A stretch of 64,000 nt of DNA. Origin: Agitococcus sp. Lineage in GTDB: Bacteria > Pseudomonadota > Gammaproteobacteria > Pseudomonadales > Moraxellaceae. The stretch's first letter is position 1; every line of letters begins with the position of its first letter. The notes below the pieces were generated by a model, which had not been told where the DNA came from, searched no databases, and was given only the letters and a program-made list of their open reading frames with translations. The translations under genes were made by a program, and so were the position numbers. Below are positions 8,226-18,247 of this stretch, piece after piece. Where the stretch lies: NCBI GenBank assembly GCA_030646715.1, contig JAUSLJ010000011.1, positions 1-64,000 on the forward strand, written 5' to 3'.

Positions 8226-9500
8226 TCACTCATCGTTCAAACGACATTCATAACTGGCAGGATTAAAACGACAACGGATTTTTTTCAAAAAACCCATCAT
8301 GTTTTTATCGTAGTAACCTTCTTTGGTCATGGCAATACGCGACTCACGCATCAGTTTTTGATAGCCAGGTTTATCTGCCTCTAGCACATCAATCCAATAT
8401 TTTTCATCAATTGATTTTTCGACTTTATCGACAAACTGATACGCCAACGGTGTTTGCGTCGCGGCAAATTCGCGCATTAACTGCCCGATACCATCGGGAA
8501 ATTTGCCTCGGTGCATCATCATCACCCCTGTGACATGAACAACAGGAAAACGAATAATCGCACCACGCACATTGCCATTAGGCTCTGTCATACCTCGGTA
8601 CAATTCTAGAGGCTGAAAAATCAACGCGGGGCCTGCAATAATGTCAACTTGGCCATTATTAAATTTGCCCGCAATACTGGTCAGGTCTACCGCTACAGGC
8701 TGTGCGCCAATTTGTTGCACCATTTTTGCTTGTGATTTATCAAAATCCATCACCGCTATTTTTTTACCTGCGGCCTTTGCTAAAGAGTTGATTTTTCTAT
8801 CATTCACCATGATATACGCTGCACCTAAAGGAATAAGTGCAACTATTTCAAAATCTTTATTGACCATATATTTGGAGGCTGCAGGCTTTGACAGTAAACG
8901 AATGGCTTCCGACATTTGTTCATACGACTCAATACTACCAATTGAATCTAAACTACCAACAAACTGATTAAAGGCGCGGGCGCGTAAATTACTGATTGCA
9001 ACGCCATCACATTGACCTGCTTTAAAATCTTCGGTCGCCACTCGTTCATTGGTATATATACGAAAACTGATATCACTACTGGCCTTACGTTTTAACTTGG
9101 CAGAGGCAAAATCAATGTGCATATCCAAGGGCGTTTTCATGGTGATTTTTAGGTCTAAGCCCATGTTTTTGGCAATTTGGGTGTATTTGGGTAACTCTTT
9201 GATGTTTTCCATAACAAAGTCAAAACCCTCACCATTTGCGCCGCCTGGTGAAAAAATACAGAGGGTCACTTTGGAAGGAATTTTATCCCATGTTTTTGGG
9301 TTATCAATAAATTTTTTGGCATTGGCAAAAAGCTCAGAAAAATTTTCCAGTTGGGTAATATCGGGTTTGGCAGGAACTGCTGTTGCTGACGTAATGGGTT
9401 GTTGAGGCGCAGCTGGAGCTGCTTGCACAGCAAGAGGCGATAAGCTCGTCAGGGTCATGGCAGCACTGAGTGCCATCGCAATTAGGCGATTATTTTTCAT
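8226..9500 (-). CDS. Putative exported solute-binding protein (DUF6091-like)
   Basis: 424 residues. A Sec signal peptide runs over residues 1-28 (KNNRLIAMALSAAMTLTSL to VQAAP), so it should be periplasmic. The body has a binding-protein look: VTLCIFSPGGANGEGFDF, an AGQCDGVAISNLRAR segment, KKIAVMDFDKSQAKMVQQ and GQVDIIAGPA, which resembles TRAP or PBP-like folds. It recalls the DUF6091 'putative solute-binding' proteins common in Acinetobacter relatives. No transporter membrane genes are adjacent. The C-terminus has paired cysteines (RCRFNPASYECR) that could form a disulfide. The ligand is unknown. Confidence 0.65.
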   Translation of the reverse strand: MKNNRLIAMALSAAMTLTSLSPLAVQAAPAAPQQPITSATAVPAKPDITQLENFSELFANAKKFIDNPKTWDKIPSKVTLCIFSPGGANGEGFDFVMENIKELPKYTQIAKNMGLDLKITMKTPLDMHIDFASAKLKRKASSDISFRIYTNERVATEDFKAGQCDGVAISNLRARAFNQFVGSLDSIGSIESYEQMSEAIRLLSKPAASKYMVNKDFEIVALIPLGAAYIMVNDRKINSLAKAAGKKIAVMDFDKSQAKMVQQIGAQPVAVDLTSIAGKFNNGQVDIIAGPALIFQPLELYRGMTEPNGNVRGAIIRFPVVHVTGVMMMHRGKFPDGIGQLMREFAATQTPLAYQFVDKVEKSIDEKYWIDVLEADKPGYQKLMRESRIAMTKEGYYDKNMMGFLKKIRCRFNPASYECRLNDE

Positions 9501-9668
9501 TAGGTATTCCTCATACAGCGTTTAAATATCGTGGTTTTTTCTTTGTTGTAATGTTTATCGAAAAACACAATGTTAATTGAATGGTTGTAGTTTCTTAGAC
9601 TCTAATCGCTCCAAGCTCAAAACGATATGACTTTAAAAACGCGATAAATTTTAAAAAAGTCAATTGGC

Positions 9669-10919
9669 TTATCTTTTTTCCACATCTTCCATTTTCATTG
9701 CCGTAAATAATCCTGTTTTTAAGCCTGAAATCGTCACCGCCATTTCTTTACGCACGTAAGGAATGCGATACATCCACGTAAAGGCGAAATCTCTACCCCA
9801 AGCGGCTACACGGCTATCAGACTGATACAGCGGCGTCAGTTGACGACTTAACCATTGATAAAAATGGGTCGATGACGCTCTTAATGTGTGATATTTCTGC
9901 CATACCATTGGCCAATCGGGTTGACCATTCACCGCCATTGCTTGCCCTAATGCCCACGCATCAAGCAAAGCCATGTTTGCGCCTTGCCCCAATTGTGGAC
10001 TCATAGCATGGGCAGCATCACCAATGACGGCAATACGGCCTTGGGCAAAACGGCGCATGACGACATCACGATAATTGGCAGCAAACCATTGTTCAGGACG
10101 GTCAATCACGGTTTCTAGCCATTGTGCGGCAATCGGCCAACGCTGATTAACACGGGACAACCATGTTTCACGCGCACCTATCTCTCGCATCCAACCATTT
10201 AACTGTGCGGTTGGTAAACTCCAAAAGATGCTCGATAAACGTTGCTGAGGCGCATTTGGAATTGCGCCCGTCGGTAAAATTCCCATCATCACCGATGCGC
10301 CATGATAAAACTGATGCAAAATTTGTGTATCTAAAGCTAAACACTCAGGCACAATTGTCCATGCTGCGCCCCACGGATAAGGCTTATCCAGCACCACCCA
10401 ATCCGCAGGTCTTAACTGGCTACGCGCACCATTCGCGACAATAATTAAATCAAAAGCAGCATCACATTTGCCTGATTTATCATGGCCATACAGTCGTGCT
10501 TGTGCACCACAATCTTCAATTTTTTCGACATCGACGCCCATGCGCCATGTGATTTGAGAAGATAATGGCTCAGCTGTTAATGCTTCGACCAAGACATGAC
10601 ATAACGTGGCGCGATGAATTCCCAAACCATACAAACCTTCACCTGCTTCATGGTAATGACTATCTACCAACAAATCGCCATTGGGCAATTGGCCTTCTAA
10701 GCCAGTGACTTTTGCACCTAATGTTAAGGCTTGTTCTAGCACGCCTAAATGCGCAAATACCGCTAAGCCCGCTGGTTGAAGCAATAAGCCTGCACCAACA
10801 GGCGCAAGCTCTTCGACGTGTTCAAAAAGGGTAATGTAATGGCCTTGCCGCGCTAACACAATCGCGGCGGCCAGTCCTGCCGTACCTGCCCCAATGATGG
10901 CAATCTGTTGACTACTCAT
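9669..10919 (-). CDS. FAD-dependent monooxygenase (UbiH/PHBH-like flavoprotein hydroxylase)
   Basis: 416 residues. The N-terminal dinucleotide-binding motif is IIGAGTAGLAAAIVLARQG (about residues 7-25), with the acidic end LFEH. An FAD ribityl motif RIAVIGDAAHAMSPQLGQG lies in the C-terminal half, and a DG-like segment near LIIVANGARSQLR in the middle. These mark group A flavoprotein monooxygenases that hydroxylate aromatic substrates with NAD(P)H. The substrate is not predictable; it is not clearly a ubiquinone enzyme. The ATG overlaps the stop of the upstream FKBP gene (ATGAGTAG), so translation is coupled. Confidence 0.85.
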   Translation of the reverse strand: MSSQQIAIIGAGTAGLAAAIVLARQGHYITLFEHVEELAPVGAGLLLQPAGLAVFAHLGVLEQALTLGAKVTGLEGQLPNGDLLVDSHYHEAGEGLYGLGIHRATLCHVLVEALTAEPLSSQITWRMGVDVEKIEDCGAQARLYGHDKSGKCDAAFDLIIVANGARSQLRPADWVVLDKPYPWGAAWTIVPECLALDTQILHQFYHGASVMMGILPTGAIPNAPQQRLSSIFWSLPTAQLNGWMREIGARETWLSRVNQRWPIAAQWLETVIDRPEQWFAANYRDVVMRRFAQGRIAVIGDAAHAMSPQLGQGANMALLDAWALGQAMAVNGQPDWPMVWQKYHTLRASSTHFYQWLSRQLTPLYQSDSRVAAWGRDFAFTWMYRIPYVRKEMAVTISGLKTGLFTAMKMEDVEKR

Positions 10920-11253
10920 CCCGCGTCAGCACTTCCAATAACTCTATTTCAAAAATGAGGTTTGAGTTGGGTTTGATCACTGCACCCATTTGTCGTTCGC
11001 CATAGGCTAAATGTGCGGGGACAAAGAGTTTACGTTTGCCGCCAACTTTCATGCCGACTAAACCTTGATCCCAACCTTTAATCACGCGCCCTGTACCAAT
11101 AACACATTGAAATGGCTGCCCTCTATCGTGCGAGGAATCAAACTTAGTGCCATCTTCCAGCCAGCCTGTGTAATGGGCAGTGATTAATGCTCCTTTAACA
11201 ATTGCTTTGCCTTCACCTAGTTGAATATCGGTGATTTGTAGTTCGTTGCTCAT
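10912..11253 (-). CDS. FKBP-type peptidyl-prolyl cis-trans isomerase
   Basis: About 113 residues from the ATG at 11253 (MSNELQITDIQLGEGKA). Another ATG at 11274 would add seven residues; the shorter form fits the family better and has AGAG upstream. FKBP residues are clear: YTGWLEDGTKFDSS, then FQCVIGTGRVIKGWDQGL and LAYGERQMGAVIKPNS, ending in FEIELLEV. No signal peptide, so it is cytosolic. It catalyses proline isomerisation during folding. It lies in a two-gene operon with the FAD monooxygenase, whose start overlaps its stop by 8 bases. Confidence 0.92.
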   Translation of the reverse strand: MSNELQITDIQLGEGKAIVKGALITAHYTGWLEDGTKFDSSHDRGQPFQCVIGTGRVIKGWDQGLVGMKVGGKRKLFVPAHLAYGERQMGAVIKPNSNLIFEIELLEVLTRDE

Positions 11254-11319
11254 GGTTGGACTCTTTTTTGTCATTTAAAATGCTGGGTTTCGTACCTTTA
11301 GCCTACTGATGGCGTAATG

Positions 11320-12168
11320 CTAAAAGCATGTTTTATTCAAATACGTCACGGCTTCCTGAATTTTCTTCATCGACTTGGTTAAGGCTTTGGCTTGTTCTGG
11401 GTCAGCCGCCGAACAAGCAGCAAATAAAGGCTTGAGTGAGTCGCTATAATTAGCACCCGTTATGGCTGTCGTTTGTTTTGTCGCTTCGTTGTACAGTAAG
11501 TATTCTTTTTCAGTGACTTCAATACCCGCAATCACATCAAAAACGGCTTGTTTAACATCTGCCACTGCCATGCTTTCACGCACACTTTTGCCTGATTTGA
11601 GTTGTTTTAACAGGGTTTCAGCCGCCATTTTTTTCTGTATATCTTCCAAAACCACGGGCGAAACAAAACTGAGAGCTTTTTTAGACGTGCCTGCTGCTGG
11701 GTTATATGATAAACGTATAGCACCAGAAATTAGACGTTTAAGATAGGCATCACCAAAGCCATCATAGACATCTGTGCTCTCTTTGCCTTGCTGACGGATA
11801 ATTACCGCATCGCCCACGCCTAAATAATAGGCGTCTGTCTCGCCTTCAGGAATAATCAATGCCGCATGACGAATAAATTCCCAGTCATTATCTTTTTGAA
11901 ACAATGCCACTTTCCCTTTCAATAGCCCACCACTCGCCAACTCCACTTCACCCGCCTGAAATTTTGGCCTCCCCCAAACGCTAGAGTCATAAGTCGCAGT
12001 TTCTTCACCTTTTCTGACGCAGACAAAAGGCATATAACATTGAGTATGAGCGATAAACGGTGTGCCTGTGGGAACGCCACGAACGGTGACAATATCAGCC
12101 GCATTAACAGTTGCCGACAGACTAAACATCAACGGTATAGCGAAGAGGTAAAATGGGGAATATTTCAT
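11320..12168 (-). CDS. Exported protein of unknown function
   Basis: 282 residues with a Sec signal peptide (MKYSPFYLFAIPLMFSLSATVNA, cleavage after residue 23). The mature part has a Cys pair near the start (CYMPFVC), a segment EWEF-like in DNDWEFIRHAALIIPEG, and a helical C-terminal half (residues ~170-282) rich in Lys and Ala, ending TYLNKTCF. I do not recognise a family. It is probably periplasmic. It is on the same strand as the FKBP/monooxygenase pair, and its promoter would overlap the region in front of the divergent MAPEG gene. Confidence 0.6.
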   Translation of the reverse strand: MKYSPFYLFAIPLMFSLSATVNAADIVTVRGVPTGTPFIAHTQCYMPFVCVRKGEETATYDSSVWGRPKFQAGEVELASGGLLKGKVALFQKDNDWEFIRHAALIIPEGETDAYYLGVGDAVIIRQQGKESTDVYDGFGDAYLKRLISGAIRLSYNPAAGTSKKALSFVSPVVLEDIQKKMAAETLLKQLKSGKSVRESMAVADVKQAVFDVIAGIEVTEKEYLLYNEATKQTTAITGANYSDSLKPLFAACSAADPEQAKALTKSMKKIQEAVTYLNKTCF

Positions 12169-12344
12169 TGCTGCTCCATTGCGAGTTTATGAGTTACAAA
12201 CTTGATATGATTAACAGCCCCCTTTCTACCGTAACAGCCTCAATCAAACAAGCCAATACACGTCATTTGCTTAGCGTCACGCGATTAGCTAGACTGACTT
12301 TTTCACAAATCTCACCTTATCAAAGCTTATCAAAGGCAATCACC

Positions 12345-12731
12345 ATGACAATTACACTCTTATACGCGGGTCTTTTATCACTTTGGTTGTTGGTGCTGAG
12401 TGTTCGCGTCATTGCCATTCGCAGTCAGGGAATTAGTTTGGGTGATGGTGGCAATCCTGTTTTATTAAGACGAATTCGTGCTCACGGAAATTTTGCGGAA
12501 TATGTACCGATGATTTTAGTGATGATTGGCTTTTTGGAAATTAGTCATCTTGCTCCGATATGGATACACGCATTTGGCATTACCCTCGTCATTGGACGCT
12601 TGTTACACGGTTACGCACTGTCTTTTAATGAGTCATTTAAGTTGGGTCGAATTGGTGGAACAGTACTGACGTTAACGCTGTTAGGTGTGTGTGGTTTTTT
12701 GTGTATTTATCAGGCGTTAGTGACCCACTAA
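12345..12731 (+). CDS. MAPEG family membrane protein
   Basis: 128 residues from the ATG at 12345, which has AAAGG 8 bases upstream. An upstream in-frame start at 12153 would add 64 residues that do not look like MAPEG and overlap the divergent gene. Four membrane helices are visible. LRRIRAHGNFAEYVPMIL and IGRLLHGYALS are the conserved MAPEG blocks (glutathione-linked membrane enzymes); the Arg/His/Asn residues around RAHGNFAEY bind glutathione in characterised members. The physiological substrate is unknown. Immediately downstream is a remnant of a glutathione-dependent gloA gene. Confidence 0.88.
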   Translation: MTITLLYAGLLSLWLLVLSVRVIAIRSQGISLGDGGNPVLLRRIRAHGNFAEYVPMILVMIGFLEISHLAPIWIHAFGITLVIGRLLHGYALSFNESFKLGRIGGTVLTLTLLGVCGFLCIYQALVTH

Positions 12732-12770
12732 TGCAATATCAACAGTCTCCGTTATCCGAGTTGAATGAAT

Positions 12771-12845
12771 ATGAAGTATTTACACACCATGGTACGTGTC
12801 GCCAATTTAGAACAATCGTTGGCATTCTAAGTTTATGTGCGTGAC
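12771..12845 (+). pseudogene. gloA (lactoylglutathione lyase) N-terminal remnant
   Basis: ATG at 12771 encodes MKYLHTMVRVANLEQSLAF, the highly conserved N-terminus of glyoxalase I, then hits TAA at 12828-12830. Restoring one base after TTCTA would continue as FYSLC, as in GloA. The rest of the gene (about 110 codons) is absent, replaced by the end of the convergent membrane protein gene. Confidence 0.75.
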
Positions 12846-12890
12846 ATTAGCACCCCCTTGTCATGCTTACTTAACACGCCATTTTCGATA

Positions 12891-13433
12891 CTACAAAACA
12901 AAAAACAAAGCCGTTATCACCGCCACCAAACCATAGACGAATACCGCCAAACACGACAGCACAAACAACAGCCAACTGATCGGATTTGCGAGAAAAAACA
13001 CATGAGTAACAATCGTTCTCAGCGCATCCACACCCTGTACGAGGCCGAATAATTCTTTTAATAACTTAGGCAATTGTCGCGTTTTACTCAGAGTCATAGC
13101 TGTTTTGAGTGCTTCCGTTTTATCACTAAGCGCACGCTCTTTAAGCCCAACAACGCCGTCCTTTAATGACAATAAAGCGTCTGGCAAATCGCCTACATCC
13201 AGCAATAACAACGTCCAAATGCTTAATATCACTAAGGGTATAGCGAGCAAAAAAACAGGAATCAACATAGCGTAATGCCATGACCAAAACTGCAAACTAT
13301 AAAATACTAACCACGCTATCGACAAAACCCCAACTGCCAAACACTTTGCGACTTTGGGTAATAACCATGCACTGATAGCCGTTATCGGCTGAACTAATTG
13401 TTGAATCCTTTCATATTGTTGGGTATTAATCAT
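12891..13433 (-). CDS. Small integral membrane protein of unknown function
   Basis: 180 residues with hydrophobic segments at about 27-47 (CLAVGVLSIAWLVFYSLQF), 53-78 (AMLIPVFLLAIPLVILSIW) and 148-178 (ANPISWLLFVLSCLAVFVYG). A charged, helical cytoplasmic or periplasmic middle region (LKDGVVGLKERALSDKTEA) lies between. No family recognised. The neighbouring gene on the right is divergent; the gap holds nothing else obvious. Confidence 0.6.
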   Translation of the reverse strand: MINTQQYERIQQLVQPITAISAWLLPKVAKCLAVGVLSIAWLVFYSLQFWSWHYAMLIPVFLLAIPLVILSIWTLLLLDVGDLPDALLSLKDGVVGLKERALSDKTEALKTAMTLSKTRQLPKLLKELFGLVQGVDALRTIVTHVFFLANPISWLLFVLSCLAVFVYGLVAVITALFFVL

Positions 13434-13525
13434 TCACTATTTTCCAAAAAAAATTGACGCGCCCTGTAACAAGTTGGCACTACAGTACGTCAAACAACAA
13501 TACATCACCCACAAAGGTAAAGACG

Positions 13526-14053
13526 ATGCGTTTAACTCAAGGTCAACAAGCCCCTGCTTTTGCTACTACTGACTTATATGATGCCTCTATTAGCTCCCAT
13601 GATTTAAAAGGCAAAAAAGTATTGTTGTCATTTTACCGTTATGCATCTTGTCCTTTTTGTAATCTCCGCTTCCACTCTTTATCGAAGAAGCAACAAGAAT
13701 GGCGCGATAAAGGTTTAGAGCTGGTTGCCATTTTTCAATCTCCGACGAGCAGTATTTTGGAATATGCGGGCAAAGATTACAGTCCTGTTCGAATTATTCC
13801 TAATCCAGACCGTGACTTATATCGCTTGTATGGTGTTGAAAGCTCGTGGAAAGGCTTTTTAAAAGGTTCTATGCAATTAGGAACTGCTGCCAAAGCATTT
13901 AAAGAAGGTTTTTTACCTGGCAAAGTTGAAGGTGACATGAACATGATTCCTGCCGACTTTGTCATTGACGAACAGGGAAAAATTCTGATTGCTTATTATG
14001 GTAAAGATATTAGTGACCATTTGGAGATCAGTGAAATAGAAGAAGTGATTTAA
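13526..14053 (+). CDS. Peroxiredoxin-like (AhpC/TSA, thioredoxin-fold) protein
   Basis: 175 residues from the ATG at 13526 (MRLTQGQQAPAFATTDLYD), preceded by AAAGGTAAAG. An in-frame ATG at 13454 would add 24 unrelated residues. The thioredoxin-fold active site is YRYASCPFCNLR with C42 and C45, the pattern of the AhpC/TSA 'peroxiredoxin-like' group, followed by LVAIFQSPTSS and PADFVIDEQGKI. It is likely to reduce peroxides or disulfides in the cytosol. No signal peptide. A hairpin follows between it and the convergent permease. Confidence 0.85.
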   Translation: MRLTQGQQAPAFATTDLYDASISSHDLKGKKVLLSFYRYASCPFCNLRFHSLSKKQQEWRDKGLELVAIFQSPTSSILEYAGKDYSPVRIIPNPDRDLYRLYGVESSWKGFLKGSMQLGTAAKAFKEGFLPGKVEGDMNMIPADFVIDEQGKILIAYYGKDISDHLEISEIEEVI

Positions 14054-14068
14054 ACGCCACATACAAGT

Positions 14069-14093
14069 ACCCTCCCTTACACTTAGGGAGGGT
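14069..14093. terminator. Stem-loop between convergent genes
   Basis: ACCCTCCCT at 14069-14077 pairs perfectly with AGGGAGGGT at 14085-14093 around a 7-base loop, 15 bases after one stop and 15 before the other. A short TTATTT follows on the plus side. It probably ends both transcripts. Confidence 0.65.
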
Positions 14094-14107
14094 TATTTCA
14101 CGATTCA

Positions 14108-15154
14108 TTACCCTTGATTTAAATCAACTTTTTGCTGTTCGACTTTATCCCATAATTGCCATTCAGCTTTTAGCCACGCATAAAAAACGGGCGCGGCAAC
14201 CACACCAATCAAACCAAATAAACGCTCCATGACCAACATCCACAACAATATTTCCCAAGCACGGGCATTGATTTGGGTGCCAACAATACGGGCATTAATA
14301 AAATACTCAAGTTTGTGGACAATAATTAAAAAGCCCAATGCCGCTACCGCAGCACCAAATGAATGACTTAAACTAATCACGGTAATAACGGTATTGGATA
14401 TTAAATTACCAACCACAGGCAATAAACCCGCAAAAAAAGTCACGGCAATTAGGGTTTTAATCAGCGGAAGTTGTACGCCAAACATGGGCAAAACAATCGC
14501 TAAATAAATCGCAGTAAGAGTGGTATTAAGAGCCGATATTTTGACTTGAGCAATCGCCACCCGCCAAAACGACTCTTTTAACGCCGAGATTTGAATAAGC
14601 AAGCGTGTGCTGACCGCACCTAAACTATTGGTATGGGTAATATCACTGACCGCCACCATCGCGCCAATTAATACCCCCAACAACGCTAAACCAATGCCTT
14701 TTAATGCCCCTAAACCAAACGTACCAATCTCCGCCGCATGCGTTCGTAACCATTCGCTCATTTTAATGAGCATATCGCTTTGCTGTGGCATGGCACTACT
14801 AATGGCTTCAGGTAACCATGAGCGTGCCGAGGTTAAAATATCACTCATGCGTAACATTAAATCGTGAATATCGGTAGTCGTTTTTAACAGCACATGTAAA
14901 CCCGCCCCTGCGGCAACGATGACTATCACCACTAAAACTGTCACCAGCGTCGTCGCAATCCATTTAGAACGTAAGGAACGAATACGCTCATCAACGACTT
15001 TTTCAGAAAATCGTGTCACTAAGCCAAAAGCTAATAAGCCTGTATATACGGGCACAAGCAGACCTAACTTCACTAAAGTCAGAAACAAACTACCAATGAG
15101 TATAAATGCCAGAAAACGCGCATGGCGCGGTGAGCAAAAGACTTCAGCCCTCAT
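14108..15154 (-). CDS. AI-2E family transporter (PerM-like permease)
   Basis: 348 residues with the AI-2E/PerM layout: two N-terminal helices (FLAFILIGSLFLTLVKLGLL and the next), a periplasmic segment after VTVLVVIVIVAAGAG, then a cluster of helices in the C-terminal half with PLIKTLIAVTFFAGLLPVVGN and LIIVHKLEYFINARIVG. The conserved NISN/HKLEYF region marks the family. Substrates vary (autoinducer-2, Na+/H+, others) and cannot be deduced. It has no co-directional neighbour within 100 bases. Confidence 0.82.
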   Translation of the reverse strand: MRAEVFCSPRHARFLAFILIGSLFLTLVKLGLLVPVYTGLLAFGLVTRFSEKVVDERIRSLRSKWIATTLVTVLVVIVIVAAGAGLHVLLKTTTDIHDLMLRMSDILTSARSWLPEAISSAMPQQSDMLIKMSEWLRTHAAEIGTFGLGALKGIGLALLGVLIGAMVAVSDITHTNSLGAVSTRLLIQISALKESFWRVAIAQVKISALNTTLTAIYLAIVLPMFGVQLPLIKTLIAVTFFAGLLPVVGNLISNTVITVISLSHSFGAAVAALGFLIIVHKLEYFINARIVGTQINARAWEILLWMLVMERLFGLIGVVAAPVFYAWLKAEWQLWDKVEQQKVDLNQG

Positions 15155-15258
15155 TTTTTTATATCCTGCTTAAACTATGAGGGCGATTCTGACAGAGAGA
15201 CGGTAAACGACAAGCGATTAATGTTGTATTTTTGAGATAATCTATCCCACTCATCTTT

Positions 15259-18144
15259 TTAGCCACAACTCCCCACCGCGCCACAGGCACTACAAAAATC
15301 GCAGCCATCTTTACGAATCACCGTTAAGTTATGGCACTCATGACATACCTTGCCTTGCAAAAACAAAGACGGTACGGCGTGAGTTGATTGTGGTGAGGTT
15401 AATACCCCCATGTGGCGAATCGGATAACCTTCTTCGGTCAATACTCCCAACATGGCATAACGATGAATAATTAATCGGGCTAAATAGGCCACGGTCGACG
15501 GCCATGTACATTGGCGACGGGTATTGGGCATAAACGCTAAAAAATCACCTAACGGTTCAGGGTAATTTAACAGCTTGCGTAACTTCATACCGATCCATGC
15601 AGGATCAATAACACGCATATCCAGTGATAAAATTTGTGATAAACCATCCAACGCTCGTGGATAGTTGCCCGACAACCACATCGAATAAGGCCGCATCACG
15701 CCATCAGGCAAAATCACTTCTTTTAAGCCTAAAACAAAGTCTTCACCTGTGGCGGGATTGTTAATATCCACCGTCCAAGACAAAGTGCCGTCTGTACCTG
15801 TTTTTGGTTCATGCAGACTAAAGACACTATCCAACACGGGCGTAGGAGTTTTGGCATCAAAATAGCCCAAAGTTTCGCAGCGATAACGAACAATTTGGGC
15901 AAATGCCGACACCACACTCGGGACAACTTTAGACTCACCAAGGGGTGGAAACTTCAGGTCAAAGGATTGCTCACCGACGGTACGAGCAAGACAATCCAGT
16001 TTGAGTTTTAACCATTGGCTGTCGTTACTGCGCATATCCATCGACAAGGTTTTGGCAACTGCGCCTAAACTGCGCGGTTGATTCGAGCCATTGACCCATA
16101 CTTCAAACGGCACGGAGGGTGTGGTGCTGCTCGCTTCAGTTTGACCAATAAAGAGCGCAAATTCACCTAACGGTGTTGCTAGCATATAACTCCACGACGG
16201 ATTGCCACTTAAAAACTCAGGACGACTTGGCCAACGTAAACTGGACAAGACAGGGGCAGGCAAACTGGCAATGGTCAGGCGTTTATTGGCTTCGGTGAGT
16301 TCAACATCATGAGGTTGTTGGGCGGCAGTGTTATTAGGTATAGGCGTTACGGATAGCACCGAACCCAAAATACTATTCGGACGATAGGTTGCCAAGCCTT
16401 TGAGTCCTGATTTCCATGCCGAGATATACAAATCTTCAAAATCAGCATAGGGGTAATCTTCAGGAATATTGACCGTTTTAGAAATGGCGGTGTCGATATA
16501 AGGCGCAACGGCGGCGACCATATCTTTATGAGCCAGCGCGGAAATTTCTAAGGCGGTGACAAAATAAGGCGGTAAGGCATTCACGTCATGGCCGAGATGA
16601 CGATACAGTCGCCATGCGTAATCTTCGACGGCATACTCTTTGCTTGAACCATCCATCATGCGTTTTTTGCGGTTATACGTCCACGAAAATGGCGGTTCGA
16701 TGCCGTTGGAGGCGTTATCGGCAAAGGCTAATGAAATCGTCCCTGTGGGTGCAATCGACAACAAATGCGAGTTGCGAATGCCATATTGGCGAATCTGTTT
16801 TTTAATGTCGCTAGGTAGTCGAGAGGCAAAGTTGTCACCCGATAAATATAAATCGGCATTAAACAACGGAAACGCGCCGCGCTCTTTGGCCAACTCAATC
16901 GAGGCTAAATAAGCTTTATCACGCATAAAGATTGAGATTTGACTGGCCATCTCTCGAGCTTCAACGGAGTCATAACGTAAACCCAACATGATTAACGCAT
17001 CGCCTAAACCGGTAAAGCCTAAGCCAATACGGCGTTTATTTTGCGCCTCGCTCGCTTGTTCGGCTAATGGCCAATGGGTGATGTCTAAGACATTGTCGAG
17101 CATACGCGTCGCGGTACTAATCACTTGCGCAAAGCCATTAAAATCAAACTGGGGATGATGGCTAAATGGCTGCTGGACAAAACGCGTCAGATTAATTGAG
17201 CCTAAACAGCAACAGCCATAAGGCGGAAGTGGTTGTTCGGCACAGGGATTTGTCGCTTCAATAACTTCACAATAATACAAGTTGTTATCACGATTCATGC
17301 GGTCTAAAAATAAGATGCCCGGCTCGGCGTGATCGTAAGTGGAACGCATAATCTGCTGCCAAATGGCACGGGCGCGGAGTTTTTTATACACCCAAACACC
17401 ATCTTCACGTTGATACACGCTTTGGTTTGGTACATTTTGATCGGGTTCAGCAATATGAACTAATTCAATATCACTATCGGATTCAACGGCAAACATAAAA
17501 TCATCGGTGACGCTGACCGAAATATTAAAATTGGCTAAATCACCTTGATCTTTGGCGTGAATAAACAACTCAATATCAGGATGATCGCAACGTAACACTC
17601 CCATTTGTGCGCCACGCCGTGCGCCTGCGGATTCGACGGTTTCGCACGAACGGTCAAAGACGCGCATATACGAAATAGGGCCACTGGCGCGTGACTGTGT
17701 GCCTTTGACTTTTGCCCCCGTTGGCCGAATCGAGGAAAAGTCATAACCCACACCGCCACCACGACGCATGGTTTCTGCCGCTTGTGCTAAGGCGGTATAA
17801 ATGCCAGGTCGTCCTGCCACTGATTCAGTAATCGAATCGCCAACAGGCTGAACAAAACAATTGATTAACGTCGCTTGCAAGGCTGTGCCTGCGGCGGAAC
17901 TAATACGCCCTGCGGGAATAAAGCCTTGCTCTTGGGCGGCTAAAAATTGGGCTTCCCATGCTGAACGTTGGCTTTCAGGTTCAAGACGAGCTAAAGCCTG
18001 AGCAACACGACGACGAACGTCTAATTGGCTTTTTTCACTGCCTTTGGCATATTTTTCCAGTAATACTTCGTCAGATATTTGTTGTGGGATGAGGCTAGAG
18101 ATACTGTGCTTGGCATTGACTAGGGGAATATCTTGGGTGGTCAT
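15259..18144 (-). CDS. nrdJ: Adenosylcobalamin-dependent (class II) ribonucleoside-diphosphate reductase
   Basis: 961 residues. Reduces ribonucleotides to deoxyribonucleotides using a cobalamin-generated thiyl radical. Visible hallmarks: [12 protein letters not shown] (Cys96), [31 protein letters not shown] at 299-312 with thiyl Cys301 and Glu303, and [18 protein letters not shown]. The C-terminal third carries two TSCPD-like repeats, with FEVWVNG and PYSMWLSGN cores. The tail CHECHNL[15 protein letters not shown] supplies redox cysteines. One polypeptide without a small subunit fits class II, so growth would not need oxygen for this step. The region upstream carries a tandem pair of NrdR boxes. 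No cobalamin riboswitch was recognised. The ribosome site is weak. Confidence 0.93.
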   Translation of the reverse strand: MTTQDIPLVNAKHSISSLIPQQISDEVLLEKYAKGSEKSQLDVRRRVAQALARLEPESQRSAWEAQFLAAQEQGFIPAGRISSAAGTALQATLINCFVQPVGDSITESVAGRPGIYTALAQAAETMRRGGGVGYDFSSIRPTGAKVKGTQSRASGPISYMRVFDRSCETVESAGARRGAQMGVLRCDHPDIELFIHAKDQGDLANFNISVSVTDDFMFAVESDSDIELVHIAEPDQNVPNQSVYQREDGVWVYKKLRARAIWQQIMRSTYDHAEPGILFLDRMNRDNNLYYCEVIEATNPCAEQPLPPYGCCCLGSINLTRFVQQPFSHHPQFDFNGFAQVISTATRMLDNVLDITHWPLAEQASEAQNKRRIGLGFTGLGDALIMLGLRYDSVEAREMASQISIFMRDKAYLASIELAKERGAFPLFNADLYLSGDNFASRLPSDIKKQIRQYGIRNSHLLSIAPTGTISLAFADNASNGIEPPFSWTYNRKKRMMDGSSKEYAVEDYAWRLYRHLGHDVNALPPYFVTALEISALAHKDMVAAVAPYIDTAISKTVNIPEDYPYADFEDLYISAWKSGLKGLATYRPNSILGSVLSVTPIPNNTAAQQPHDVELTEANKRLTIASLPAPVLSSLRWPSRPEFLSGNPSWSYMLATPLGEFALFIGQTEASSTTPSVPFEVWVNGSNQPRSLGAVAKTLSMDMRSNDSQWLKLKLDCLARTVGEQSFDLKFPPLGESKVVPSVVSAFAQIVRYRCETLGYFDAKTPTPVLDSVFSLHEPKTGTDGTLSWTVDINNPATGEDFVLGLKEVILPDGVMRPYSMWLSGNYPRALDGLSQILSLDMRVIDPAWIGMKLRKLLNYPEPLGDFLAFMPNTRRQCTWPSTVAYLARLIIHRYAMLGVLTEEGYPIRHMGVLTSPQSTHAVPSLFLQGKVCHECHNLTVIRKDGCDFCSACGAVGSCG

Positions 18145-18247
18145 AATGTGTCGTGTCCATGATGCTTAAAGCTAAAATTATTTCTTGAGCCTACATCAAA
18201 AATACACAAAATCAAATAAATATAAATATATTAAAAACAGTTACTTA

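Noticed and set aside
12153-12344. N-terminal extension of the MAPEG protein from the ATG at 12153
   Set aside because: The extra 64 residues are not MAPEG-like and the ATG overlaps the divergent gene; ATG 12345 has a ribosome site and the family start.
12837-13052. 71-residue plus-strand frame
   Set aside because: It is antisense to the membrane protein gene at 12891-13433 and continues out of the gloA remnant in a wrong frame.
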